A DNA stretch of 64,000 nucleotides from Kluyvera cryocrescens NBRC 102467 (GTDB lineage Bacteria > Pseudomonadota > Gammaproteobacteria > Enterobacterales > Enterobacteriaceae), in the NCBI RefSeq assembly GCF_001571285.1, contig NZ_BCTM01000006.1:62001-126000 (forward strand), read 5' to 3'. The notes under the pieces are model-generated. The model saw only the letters and a program-made list of their open reading frames with translations. It had not been told where the DNA came from and did not search any database. A program made the translations under genes and the position numbers. Shown piece by piece: positions 17,496 through 29,497 of this stretch (its first letter is position 1; each line of letters begins with the position of its first letter).

Positions 17496-20400
17496 TCAGG
17501 CGAGGGCATTCTCTTCGAGCTGGCGCATAAACTGACGCACCCAGTCCATTCGCGCTTTGCGCTCGGTCAGCTCCTGGAAGAACTTCAGCCGCGTTGGTCC
17601 ATCGAGACGATAGTGCTGCGGCTGTTTTTGTAGCAGGCCAATCAGCCACGTTGGGTTCACGTGGTTCTTCTCGGCAAACTCAATAACGCCGCCTTTCTCG
17701 TTGCCTTCAAGCTTGCGTATCCCCAGCTTCTGCGCCTGCTGGCGCAAACGGGCGATATCTAACAGGTTACGCGCGGCGTCCGGCAGCAGACCGAAGCGGT
17801 CAATCAGTTCGACCTTGATCTCATCAAGCTCGTTCTCGCCTTTGGCGCTGGCGATTCGCTTGTAGAACGACAGGCGCGTGTTTACATCAGGAATATAATC
17901 ATCCGGCAGCAGCGCGGGCATGCGTAGCTCGACTTCCGTCTGCTGGCTGGTGAGATCTTCCAGCGATGGCTCGCGGCCTTCTTTGAGCGCATCGACGGCG
18001 TTTTCCAGCATCTCCATATACAGCGAGAAGCCGATAGACTCCATCTGTCCGCTCTGTCCTTCACCCAGCAGCTCGCCCGCACCGCGGATCTCCAGATCGT
18101 GGGTAGCCAGCGCAAAGCCTGCACCGAGATCTTCCAGCGAGGCGATGGCTTCCAGACGTTTTTGCGCATCGGTGGTCATCGCTTTCGGGTGCGGCGTCAG
18201 CAGCCAGGCGTAGGCCTGGTGGTGCGAACGGCCCACGCGGCCGCGCAGTTGGTGCAACTGCGCCAGACCGAAGTGGTCGGCGCGCTCGATAATAATGGTG
18301 TTGGCAGTCGGAATATCGATACCGGTTTCGATGATAGTAGTACACACCAGCACGTTGAAGCGCTGATGGTGGAAATCATTCATCACCCGTTCCAGCTCGC
18401 GCTCGCGCATCTGACCGTGGCCGATGGCGATACGTGCTTCTGGTACCAGTTCCGCCAGCTTATCGGCGGTTTTCTGGATGTTCTCGACGTCGTTGAACAG
18501 GTAGTACACCTGGCCGCCGCGCAGGGTTTCACGGAGAATCGCTTCGCGCACCACCAGGCTGTCGTATTCGCGGACGAAGGTTTTGACCGCCAGACGACGC
18601 GCCGGCGGGGTAGCGATAATTGACAGATCGCGCATCCCGCTCATCGCCATATTCAGCGTACGCGGGATAGGGGTTGCGGTCAGCGTCAGAATATCGACGT
18701 CGGCGCGCATGGCTTTGATGCGTTCTTTGTGACGCACACCGAAGCGGTGCTCCTCATCGACGATCAAAAGCCCCAGATCGCGCAGCTTTACGTCGCTTTG
18801 CAGCAGCTTGTGGGTACCAATCAGAATATCAATTTTGCCCTCGGCGGCGTCCTGCAGTATTTGCGTCTGCTCTTTGGCGCTACGAAAACGTGACAGCATC
18901 TCAATACGTACCGGCCAGTTGGCGAAACGGTCGCGGAAGTTATCATAGTGCTGTTGCGCCAGCAGCGTGGTGGGCACCAGTACCGCGACCTGTTTGTGGT
19001 TTTCTACCGCCAGGAAGGCCGCGCGCATTGCCACTTCGGTTTTACCAAAGCCAACATCGCCGCATACCAGTCGATCCATGGCCAGCGGTTGGCACATGTC
19101 GCTGAGGACGGCGTTGATCGCCTGCGCCTGATCCGGCGTGGTTTCAAACGGGAAGCTGTCGCAGAAAAGCTGATACTGTTCGCGGTCGTGCTTGAAGGCA
19201 AAACCTTCTTTCGCCGCGCGCTGGGCGTAGATATCCAGCAGTTCGGCCGCGACATCGCGCACCTTTTCGGCGGCTTTTTGTCGCGCGCGTGACCAGGCGT
19301 CGCCGCCCAGCTTATGCAGCGGGGCGCTCTCGTCCGCGCCGCCGGCATAGCGGCTAATGAGATGCAGCGATGATACCGGCACGTACAGTTTGGCGTCGTT
19401 GGCATACGTCAGCATCAAATATTCAGCGGTAATGCCGCCGGCTTCGAGGGTAGTCATCCCGGCGTAGCGGCCAACGCCGTGCTCAAGGTGGACCACCGGC
19501 TGGCCAATATGCAGTTCAGCCAGGTTACGAATCAACGTATCCGGGTTGATGGTCCGTCGGGCATCCTGACGTCGGCGGGCCACGCGTTCACCGAGCAGAT
19601 CGCTTTCGCAGATCAGCGCCCGGTTGTTTTGCGTGTCAATAAACCCGTGTTCGGCCGAACCGAGCATCAGATAGCGTTGGTTCCCGGTGGCCTCGTCCAG
19701 GCGCTGAATGCGCTTTGGCGCGAGCTTAATCCGTGCCAGCAGCTCACCTAATGCTTCACGACGGCCCTCGCTCTCCACCGAGAAAATCACCGGCCCACTG
19801 AAGCTTTCAATAAATTTACGCAGGTTTTCCAGCGGCGATTTGTTCTGCGCCTGCACCGACAGATCCGGCAATGGCTGGAAACCGAGGTTAACGTGAGCCG
19901 CTTTCTTCGCCAGATGCTCGGTTTTGAGCTGGACGCGCGGCCATTTTTTGAGCTCGCTGTTGAGCTCGTCGCTGCGCAGCCACAGGCGATCTGGTGCCAG
20001 CAGCGGGCGCATCGGATCCACGCCACGGTTTTCAAAGCGCGCCTGGGCGTCAGCCTGGAAACGGTTGGCGCTGGCGTCGATATCCCCGGTATTGATCAAT
20101 AGCGTATTGGCTGGGAAGTAGCTAAACAGCGGGGGGAGTGGTTCACTAAAGAACAGCGGCTGCCAGTACTCAATACCGGCCGGAAGCGTGCCTTTACTCA
20201 CCTGTTGATAAACGTGCTCGGCATCGCGTTTCACATCAAACTGATCGCGCCACTGGCTGCGGAACAGCTCAATCGCGGTTTTATCGGTCGGGAATTCGTG
20301 TGCCGGAAGCAGATTGATCGCCTCGACTTCTTCGAGCGTTCGCTGGCTGTCCACGTCGAATACGCGCAGGCTATCGATTTCATCATCGAAAAAGTCCAGA

Positions 20401-20942
20401 CGATACGGTTGCTCGCTGCCCATCGGATAGAGGTCGAGCAGCGCGCCGCGGGTGGCATATTCGCCGTGCTCCATGACCTGATCGACATGACGATACCCGG
20501 CGCTATCGAGCTGGCTACGCAACGCGTCGCGGGACAACTGCTGGCCTTTTTTCATTACCAGCGCATGGCCGTGAAGGAAACTGTGCGGACAGACGCGCTG
20601 CATCAGGGTGCTCACCGGGACGATCAGTACGCCGCGCTGCATCGAGGGCAGCTGATAGAGCGTGGACAAACGCGAGGAGATAATGTCCTGATGCGGAGAG
20701 AAACTGTCATACGGCAGGGTCTCCCAGTCGGCAAGGCTCATCACCAGGCTATCGGTGAACTGGCCAATCTCGTCATGCAAGCGCAGGGCGTTTTGCATAT
20801 CCGGCGCGATGAGAATCACCGGGCCGGGATGGTGTTCTGCGATCTCGGCGACAATCGTTGCGCAGGCGGCGCCGGTCAGTTCGCCAAGCAGGCGCTGTTC
20901 GCCGGGTTTGGTCGGTAGGGCATAACGGGCATGTTCAGGCAT
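17496..20942 (-). CDS. mfd: Transcription-repair coupling factor
   Basis: An 1148-residue DNA translocase, the same length as in E. coli. It removes RNA polymerase stalled at lesions and recruits UvrA. The N-terminal UvrB-like module comes first, then the RNA-polymerase-interacting domain, then a RecG-like superfamily 2 motor: Walker A GDVGFGKTEVA, DEEH in LLIVDEEHRFG, TATPIPRTL, and the helicase end HQLRGRVGRS. The C-terminal regulatory domain follows. In E. coli mfd lies between ldtC and ycfT; here both neighbours differ (tpsB on one side, melR on the other). Confidence 0.97.
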   Translation of the reverse strand: MPEHARYALPTKPGEQRLLGELTGAACATIVAEIAEHHPGPVILIAPDMQNALRLHDEIGQFTDSLVMSLADWETLPYDSFSPHQDIISSRLSTLYQLPSMQRGVLIVPVSTLMQRVCPHSFLHGHALVMKKGQQLSRDALRSQLDSAGYRHVDQVMEHGEYATRGALLDLYPMGSEQPYRLDFFDDEIDSLRVFDVDSQRTLEEVEAINLLPAHEFPTDKTAIELFRSQWRDQFDVKRDAEHVYQQVSKGTLPAGIEYWQPLFFSEPLPPLFSYFPANTLLINTGDIDASANRFQADAQARFENRGVDPMRPLLAPDRLWLRSDELNSELKKWPRVQLKTEHLAKKAAHVNLGFQPLPDLSVQAQNKSPLENLRKFIESFSGPVIFSVESEGRREALGELLARIKLAPKRIQRLDEATGNQRYLMLGSAEHGFIDTQNNRALICESDLLGERVARRRQDARRTINPDTLIRNLAELHIGQPVVHLEHGVGRYAGMTTLEAGGITAEYLMLTYANDAKLYVPVSSLHLISRYAGGADESAPLHKLGGDAWSRARQKAAEKVRDVAAELLDIYAQRAAKEGFAFKHDREQYQLFCDSFPFETTPDQAQAINAVLSDMCQPLAMDRLVCGDVGFGKTEVAMRAAFLAVENHKQVAVLVPTTLLAQQHYDNFRDRFANWPVRIEMLSRFRSAKEQTQILQDAAEGKIDILIGTHKLLQSDVKLRDLGLLIVDEEHRFGVRHKERIKAMRADVDILTLTATPIPRTLNMAMSGMRDLSIIATPPARRLAVKTFVREYDSLVVREAILRETLRGGQVYYLFNDVENIQKTADKLAELVPEARIAIGHGQMRERELERVMNDFHHQRFNVLVCTTIIETGIDIPTANTIIIERADHFGLAQLHQLRGRVGRSHHQAYAWLLTPHPKAMTTDAQKRLEAIASLEDLGAGFALATHDLEIRGAGELLGEGQSGQMESIGFSLYMEMLENAVDALKEGREPSLEDLTSQQTEVELRMPALLPDDYIPDVNTRLSFYKRIASAKGENELDEIKVELIDRFGLLPDAARNLLDIARLRQQAQKLGIRKLEGNEKGGVIEFAEKNHVNPTWLIGLLQKQPQHYRLDGPTRLKFFQELTERKARMDWVRQFMRQLEENALA

Positions 20943-21102
20943 GGTCAGCGCACGTTCTCCAGAAATCCGTGTTTAGTCGTTCGCCTGCCGCCAGAAGACG
21001 GCATGAATGATTGGGTATATACACGGTAATGATATCAATTTTATGATCTTATTATCCGTGATGGTGGCGGGAGTGCAACCGCTTAAAACTCAGCGTTAGG
21101 GA

Positions 21103-22029
21103 TCAGCTAAGCTGCCTGCGCTGCTGGCTGAGCTTGCGATACTGCTGTGGCGACATACCGACCAATTTGCTGAAAGTGCTGTAAAAACGGCTGCTGGAGC
21201 GGAAACCGGCGGTCATCGCCACGTCGAGAATGGTTTTATCGGTATCACTTAACAGCGCACGCACGTGGTTTATCCGCATCGCCGTAATGTACTGTTTTAA
21301 TGTCAATTGCATGACCCGCTGGAAAATACCCATCGCGTAGTTGGCGTTGAGTTTGACGTGTTCAGCGACGTCATTGATGGTCAGCGCCTGATCGTAGTTA
21401 TCGGCAATAAACCCGAGCATTTGGCTGACGTAAAACTGCGCGTGCCGCGAGACGCTGTTTTTGTGCGTGCGCGAGGTTTTGTTAAGCAGTATCGGTTGCC
21501 AGCCGGAGAGGCTAAAGCGTTTTAGCATCAGGCCGATTTCATCGATCGCCAACTGACGAATTTGCTCGTTCGGGCTATTCATCTCCTGCTGCCAGCGCAA
21601 CACTTCGAAGGTGCTGAGCTGTTGAGTGGCCAGTGATTTAATGACCATCCCGTGGGTAACATGGTTAATCAATTCACGATCCAGCGGCCAGGAGAGAAAC
21701 AGGTGCATCGGCAGGCTGAAAATCGCCATTTGCTGGCAGTGGCCTATCCGCGTGAGCTGGTGCGGAGTACAGGCCCAGAACAGGGTGATATGCCCTTGCT
21801 TAATCTGTACCACTTCATTGTTGATCAAATACTCCACGTCGCCGTCAAACGGTACATTGACCTCTACCTGGCCGTGCCAGTGGCTGGCGGGCATTACGTG
21901 CGGCCGGCGAAGCTCAATATCCATACGCTGATATTCGGAATAGAGCGACAGCGGACTACGGGTCTGTTTTTCGTCGCCGTTACACATGTGCGGATCGGGC
22001 GGCAGAAAGGTTATCGGCTCGGTACTCAT
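21103..22029 (-). CDS. melR: AraC-family melibiose operon regulator
   Basis: A 308-residue regulator nearly identical in sequence to E. coli MelR over its central part (SHWHGQVEVNVPFDGD, ITLFWACTPHQL). The N-terminal cupin domain binds melibiose; the C-terminal domain has two AraC helix-turn-helix motifs (TINDVAEHVKLNANYAM and DVAMTAGFRSSSRFY). The start at 22029 follows GGAG with five spacer bases and matches the E. coli N terminus; the frame is open farther upstream but without support. It is divergent from melA and should activate it with melibiose. Confidence 0.96.
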   Translation of the reverse strand: MSTEPITFLPPDPHMCNGDEKQTRSPLSLYSEYQRMDIELRRPHVMPASHWHGQVEVNVPFDGDVEYLINNEVVQIKQGHITLFWACTPHQLTRIGHCQQMAIFSLPMHLFLSWPLDRELINHVTHGMVIKSLATQQLSTFEVLRWQQEMNSPNEQIRQLAIDEIGLMLKRFSLSGWQPILLNKTSRTHKNSVSRHAQFYVSQMLGFIADNYDQALTINDVAEHVKLNANYAMGIFQRVMQLTLKQYITAMRINHVRALLSDTDKTILDVAMTAGFRSSSRFYSTFSKLVGMSPQQYRKLSQQRRQLS

Positions 22030-22297
22030 AGAGACTCCATTTCCTGAATTGTCAGAATCATGCCAGCTTTGACCGGCTGAGACTGCGAATACGGACACAA
22101 ATACCCTGTATACCTTCAATAATAGAGTCAAAAGGAGGCCGGATAATCTGCTTTTCAGGTTAATTTCTCCCAAAAGCTCAGATCGTGGTTCAGTTCTCAT
22201 AGGATCTGAGTTTCCGGGAATGCTCCTTATGGAAGCTGGAGGTTTTTCGCCAGACAGCGTGCCACCATGAATTTGTCCACTACTGTTCTGGAGAGTC
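22030..22297. promoter_or_regulatory. melR-melA divergent control region
   Basis: The 268-bp gap must hold both divergent promoters with the MelR and CRP sites known for this pair in E. coli. I did not identify individual MelR sites with confidence. Confidence 0.5.
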
Positions 22298-23653
22298 ATG
22301 ATGACAGCACCAAAAATTACCTTTATCGGCGCGGGTTCAACTATTTTCGTCAAGAATATCCTCGGCGATGTCTTCCATCGTGAGGCGCTGAAGTCGGCGC
22401 ATATCGCACTGATGGATATCGATGAAAAACGGCTGGAAGAGTCGCACATTGTGGTGCGTAAACTGATGGATTCCGCCGGCGCGTCAGGCCATATCACCTG
22501 CCATACCCAGCAGAAAGCGGCGCTGCAAGGCGCGGATTTCGTCGTCGTCGCTTTCCAGATTGGCGGCTATGAACCGTGCACCGTCACCGACTTTGAGGTC
22601 TGCAAGCGCCACGGGCTGGAGCAGACCATCGCCGACACGCTGGGCCCAGGCGGCATCATGCGTGCGCTGCGCACCATTCCGCATCTGTGGCAAATCTGCG
22701 ACGACATGACGGAAGTGTGTCCGAACGCGACAATGCTCAACTACGTCAACCCGATGGCGATGAATACCTGGGCGATGTACGCGCGCTATCCGCACATTAA
22801 ACAGGTTGGGCTGTGCCATTCGGTACAGGGGACGGCAGAGGAGCTGGCGCGCGATCTGGATATCGATCCTGCCTCATTACGCTACCGCAGTGCGGGCATC
22901 AACCATATGGCGTTTTATCTCGAACTGGAGCGTAAAACCGCCGACGGCAGCTACGTCAATCTGTACCCGGAACTGCTGGCAGCCTATGAGGCCGGGCAGG
23001 CGCCAAAACCGAATCTTCACGGTAACGAACGCTGTCAGAATATCGTGCGCTATGAGATGTTCAAAAAGCTGGGCTACTTTGTCACCGAGTCTTCAGAGCA
23101 TTTTGCCGAATATACCCCTTGGTTTATTAAGCCGGGGCGTGAAGACCTGATTGCGCGCTACAAAGTGCCGTTGGATGAGTACCCAAAACGCTGCGTGGAG
23201 CAGTTGGCCAACTGGCATAAAGAGCTGGAAGAGTACAAAACCGCCGAGCGGATTGATATTAAGCCGTCGCGGGAGTACGCCAGCACCATTATGAACGCCA
23301 TCTGGACCGGCGAACCGAGCGTGATTTATGGCAACGTGCGCAACGACGGACTTATCGATAACCTGCCGCAGGGCAGCTGCGTGGAAGTTGCCTGTCTGGT
23401 GGATGCCAACGGCATTCAGCCAACCAAAGTCGGGACAATCCCATCTCATCTGGCGGCGATGATGCAGACCAACATCAACGTCCAGACGCTGCTGACGGAA
23501 GCCATTCTGACCGAAAACCGCAGCCGGGTGTATCACGCGACGATGATGGATCCGCATACTGCCGCAGTCCTTGGCATTGAGGAGATTTATGCGCTGGTGG
23601 ATGACCTGATTGCCGCTCACGGCGATTGGCTACCGGCCTGGCTGCACCGCTAA
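22298..23653 (+). CDS. melA: Alpha-galactosidase (glycoside hydrolase family 4)
   Basis: A 451-residue NAD- and Mn-dependent enzyme that splits melibiose into galactose and glucose in the cytoplasm. The N-terminal Rossmann motif is ITFIGAGSTIF; the metal-binding cysteine lies in LCHSVQG and a conserved histidine in AGINHMAF. Length and sequence match E. coli MelA throughout, with no disruption. It is the first gene of the mel operon and is followed by the broken melB, so the enzyme may be made without its usual transporter. Confidence 0.97.
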   Translation: MMTAPKITFIGAGSTIFVKNILGDVFHREALKSAHIALMDIDEKRLEESHIVVRKLMDSAGASGHITCHTQQKAALQGADFVVVAFQIGGYEPCTVTDFEVCKRHGLEQTIADTLGPGGIMRALRTIPHLWQICDDMTEVCPNATMLNYVNPMAMNTWAMYARYPHIKQVGLCHSVQGTAEELARDLDIDPASLRYRSAGINHMAFYLELERKTADGSYVNLYPELLAAYEAGQAPKPNLHGNERCQNIVRYEMFKKLGYFVTESSEHFAEYTPWFIKPGREDLIARYKVPLDEYPKRCVEQLANWHKELEEYKTAERIDIKPSREYASTIMNAIWTGEPSVIYGNVRNDGLIDNLPQGSCVEVACLVDANGIQPTKVGTIPSHLAAMMQTNINVQTLLTEAILTENRSRVYHATMMDPHTAAVLGIEEIYALVDDLIAAHGDWLPAWLHR

Positions 23654-23738
23654 TACCTGACGACGCCGGGCGGTGTATCCGGCGTTTTACCTCGCACATA
23701 ACAGCAGGCGGGCGTTGGTAACAGCGACCCGGTACCCT

Positions 23739-25161
23739 ATGAGCATCTCTCTGAAAACAAAATTAAGTTACGGGTTCGGTGCATTTGGTAAGGATTTCGC
23801 GATCGGCATCGTTTACATGTATCTGATGTATTACTACACCGACGTGGTTGGCCTCTCGGTTGGCGTGGTCGGGACGCTGTTTCTGGTCGCTAAGATCTGG
23901 AACGCGTTCAACGATCCGGTGATGGGATGGATCGTGAATGCGACCCGCTCGCGGTGGGGGAAATTTAAACCGTGGATCCTGCTCGGCACGCTGGCTAACT
24001 CGCTGGTGCTGTTTCAGCGCCCATCTTTTCGAGGGGACGGCGCAGATTGTCTTCGTTTGCGTGACCTATATTCTGTGGGGCATGACCTACACCATTATGG
24101 ATATTCCATTTTGGTCGCTGGTGCCGACAATCACCCTCGACAAACAAGAGCGTGAGCAACTGGTGCCATTCCCGCGCTTTTTTGCCAGCCTCGCCGGATT
24201 TGTGACCGCCGGGGTGACGCTACCGTTTGTCAGCTACGTTGGCGGCGGGGATCGGGGCTTCGGTTTTCAGATGTTTACGCTGGTACTGATTGCATTCTTT
24301 ATCGCGTCAACGATCGTCACCTTGAGAAACGTGCATGAAGTGTTCTCGTCAGACAGCGATGCGACGGCAGACAGCTCGCGGCTTTCGCTCAAATCGATTC
24401 TTGCCCTGATCTACAAAAACGATCAGCTCTCGTGTTTACTGGGCATGGCGCTGGCGTATAACGTGGCGTCGAACATCATTACCGGCTTTGCCATTTACTA
24501 CTTCACCTACGTGGTGGGCGATGCTGCGCTCTTCCCGTACTACCTTTCCTATGCGGGCGCGGCCAATCTGCTGACGCTCATACTCTTCCCACGGCTGGCG
24601 AAATCACTTTCGCGGCGGATTTTGTGGACGGGAGCCTCGGTGATGCCGATCTTGAGCGCCGGTGTGCTGCTGCTGATGGTGCTCGCCGGTTCCCATAGCC
24701 TCATTCTGATCTGCGTGGCCGGGGTGTTCCTTAACGTCGGTACGGCACTGTTTTGGGTGCTACAGGTCATTATGGTGGCCGACACGGTGGATTACGGCGA
24801 GTACAAGTTTAACGTGCGCTGCGAGAGTATTGCCTATGCGGTGCAAACCATGGTGGTGAAGGGGGGCTCGGCATTTGCGGCGTTCTTTATTGCGGTGGTG
24901 CTGGGGGTGATTGGCTACGTGCCTAACGGCGTACAGTCGGCAGAAACCATCTTCGGTATGCAGTTTATTATGATTGCGCTGCCAACGCTGTTCTTCGCTA
25001 TCACGCTGGCGCTCTACTTCCGCTATTACCGCTTGAATGGCGATATGCTGCGTAAAATCCACATCCATTTGCTGGATAAATATCGCAAAGTACCGCAGCC
25101 GACGTCGATACCTGATGCGCCAATGGCGCCCGTTGCCGCCGTGAGCGAAGCGAAGGTGTGA
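23739..25161 (+). pseudogene. melB: Melibiose carrier melB, frameshifted
   Basis: The MFS-type sodium/proton-melibiose symporter. The first 88 or so codons (from ATG 23739: [19 protein letters not shown], then [22 protein letters not shown]) run in one frame up to [11 protein letters not shown] near 24012. The rest of the protein ([18 protein letters not shown] to the C terminus SEAKV) continues in the +1 frame and stops at 25161. E. coli MelB reads LF-LLF-SAH here; the DNA is short by eight bases, consistent with loss of CTG/TTC-rich sequence between short repeats. Everything else aligns end to end. Unless the eight bases are a consensus error, the carrier is lost, or made only as a truncated peptide of about 140 residues. 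Confidence 0.9.
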
Positions 25162-25163
25162 TC

Positions 25164-25418
25164 ATGGAGTGGAGCTCGCTGATTGGCTATCTGGCGGCAA
25201 GCCTGACAACGCTCTCTTTTTTGCCACAGGCGTTTAAGGTTATCACCACCCGCAACACTCAGGGAATATCCGGACTGATGTACGTCATGTTTGTCTGTGG
25301 TCTGGTGCTGTGGCTGGTATACGGGGTGATGATTGAAGATACGGCGGTCAGCATGGCAAATCTGCTGACCCTGCTGTTTGCTCTGCCGATTTTGATTATC
25401 AAGCTACGTCGGGGGTAG
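25164..25418 (+). CDS. SemiSWEET-type sugar transporter
   Basis: An 84-residue protein with three transmembrane helices and the PQ-loop motif FLPQAFKVITTRNTQGIS typical of bacterial SemiSWEETs, which dimerise to move sugars passively. The ATG lies two bases after the melB stop and behind GAAGG, so it should be the third gene of the mel operon. A GTG at 25158 is an alternative start. E. coli has no such gene after melB. A role in sugar movement together with MelA is inferred from position only. Confidence 0.82.
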   Translation: MEWSSLIGYLAASLTTLSFLPQAFKVITTRNTQGISGLMYVMFVCGLVLWLVYGVMIEDTAVSMANLLTLLFALPILIIKLRRG

Positions 25419-25493
25419 CGAGGAAGAGGTTATCTCTCCGGCCAACACGGGAGCGGCGTTGGCCGGAGAAAATCTTGCGCACGGCGACGGAAA

Positions 25494-26129
25494 TCATACG
25501 GCGTGAATCAGACCGTAACGCTTTAGCTGTCGACAATGTACGCCGGCGAGCACAATGACCGTGGTCAATGCGCCAAGCAGGGCGCAGAACATATCCGACT
25601 GGGTGTCCCACGGATCTCCCTGCGTACCGAGGAAATCATCCGCCCCTTGCCCCATCGCCAGCGCTGCCCACCATTCGATGAGTTCATAAGTCGCGCTGAT
25701 GGCTAATGCCACGCAGCACACCAAAAATGCCAGCATTTTGCGGCCACGAACATACTGCCCGCGAGCGAGAATTTCACGAGCCGCCAGCGCCGGAACCAGA
25801 CCCTGGAAGAAGTGTCCCAGCTTGTCGTACGGGTTGCGGCTCAGATCCAGCCACGCTTGCACATCAAAGCCAATTGGTACTTTGGCGTAGGTATACTGGC
25901 CGCCGACCATCAAAATAATGGCGTGAAAGAAAATCAGCGCGTAGAGCAGGGGGGTTAATGGATAGCGTTTGGCGGTGAGCAGCAGCAACGGCACGATGAT
26001 AATCACCGGCGTGACTTCCATAATCCAGGTCACTTTCTCGGCGGCGCTGACGCCGGTGTAGACGAGGAACAGCGCCAGCAGCAGCGCGCCAACGGGTAAA
26101 AACAGAGGATTTAAGGTGCGGATCATCAT
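25494..26129 (-). CDS. yjdF: DUF2238 inner-membrane protein YjdF
   Basis: A 211-residue membrane protein with about six hydrophobic segments and the family motifs YDKLGHFFQG and ATYELIEWW. It corresponds to E. coli YjdF in length and sequence. In E. coli yjdF also follows melB on the opposite strand, so it travelled with the mel block. Function unknown. Confidence 0.85.
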   Translation of the reverse strand: MMIRTLNPLFLPVGALLLALFLVYTGVSAAEKVTWIMEVTPVIIIVPLLLLTAKRYPLTPLLYALIFFHAIILMVGGQYTYAKVPIGFDVQAWLDLSRNPYDKLGHFFQGLVPALAAREILARGQYVRGRKMLAFLVCCVALAISATYELIEWWAALAMGQGADDFLGTQGDPWDTQSDMFCALLGALTTVIVLAGVHCRQLKRYGLIHAV

Positions 26130-26143
26130 GAATTCGCAAATAA

Positions 26144-28192
<2,049 letters not shown>

Positions 28193-28193
<1 letters not shown>

Positions 28194-29437
28194 TGGCGTC
28201 CTCGCTCTCGTTATTGATCGGCCTGCGCTTTAGCCGCGGGCGTCGACGCGGCGGTATGGTCTCGCTGATTTCCGTGATCTCCACGGTCGGCATTGCGCTG
28301 GGCGTGGCGGTGCTGATTGTGGGTCTGAGCGCCATGAACGGGTTCGAGCGTGAGCTGAACAACCGTATTCTGGCGGTCGTGCCGCATGGCGAAATTGAAG
28401 CGGTTAACCAGCCATGGACCAACTGGCGTACAGTTCTGCCAAAAGTAGAGGCGGTGAAAGGCATTGAGGCCGCGGCGCCGTACATTAACTTTACCGGTCT
28501 GGTGGAGAGCGGCAGTAATCTGCGCGCCATCCAGGTGAAAGGCGTTGATCCGCAGCAGGAGAGCAAGCTAAGCGCGCTGCCGAGCTTTGTCCAGGGCGAT
28601 GCCTGGGCTAACTTCAAAGCCGGTGAGCAGCAAATTATCCTCGGCAAAGGGGTCGCTGATGCGCTGAAAGTGAAGGCAGGTGACTGGGTCTCGATCATGA
28701 TCCCAAATGCCAACCCGGAACATAAGCTATTGCAGCCAAAACGCGTGCGCCTGCACGTCACCGGGATCCTGCAGTTGAGCGGCCAGCTCGATCACAGCTT
28801 TGCCATGATCCCGATGCCGGATGCTCAGCAGTATCTGGATATGGGTGAGAGCATCACCGGTATCGCTATCAAAGTTCAGGACGTCTTTAACGCTAACAAG
28901 CTGGTGCGCGATGCGGGTCTTGTGACCAATAGCTACGTGACAATCCAGAGCTGGATTGGCACCTACGGCTATATGTACCGCGACATCCAGATGATCCGCG
29001 CGATTATGTATCTGGCGATGGTGCTGGTTATCGGCGTGGCCTGCTTTAACATCGTGTCGACGCTGGTGATGGCGGTTAAAGACAAAAGTAGCGATATTGC
29101 GGTACTGCGCACATTGGGCGCAAAAGACGGGCTGATCCGAGCAATTTTCGTATGGTATGGTTTGTTAGCTGGCCTGCTGGGCAGCCTATGCGGGGTGGTG
29201 ATCGGGGTGCTTGGCTCCCTGTATCTGACCGGCATTATTAACGTGATTGAAAAACTTATTGGTCACCAGTTCTTGTCTGGCGACATTTATTTTATCGACT
29301 TCCTGCCGTCTGAACTGCACTGGCTGGATGTCGTTTATGTGCTGGTCACGGCACTGTTGCTGAGTCTGCTGGCGAGCTGGTATCCGGCTCGTCGCGCCAG
29401 CCGTATTGACCCTGCGAGAGTGCTGAGTGGCCAGTAA
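28193..29437 (+). CDS. lolE: Lipoprotein-release ABC transporter permease LolE
   Basis: A 414-residue paralog of LolC and the subunit that receives the lipoprotein substrate. Topology is one N-terminal helix (after [14 protein letters not shown]), a periplasmic domain and three C-terminal helices ([18 protein letters not shown] and later). Its ATG shares the last base of the lolD stop. Confidence 0.95.
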
Positions 29438-29497
29438 TTTGACGTCCTGACCGTGCGGCTTTGCTGCTGCGCGCGTCAGTAAGAGGAATTGACAATG

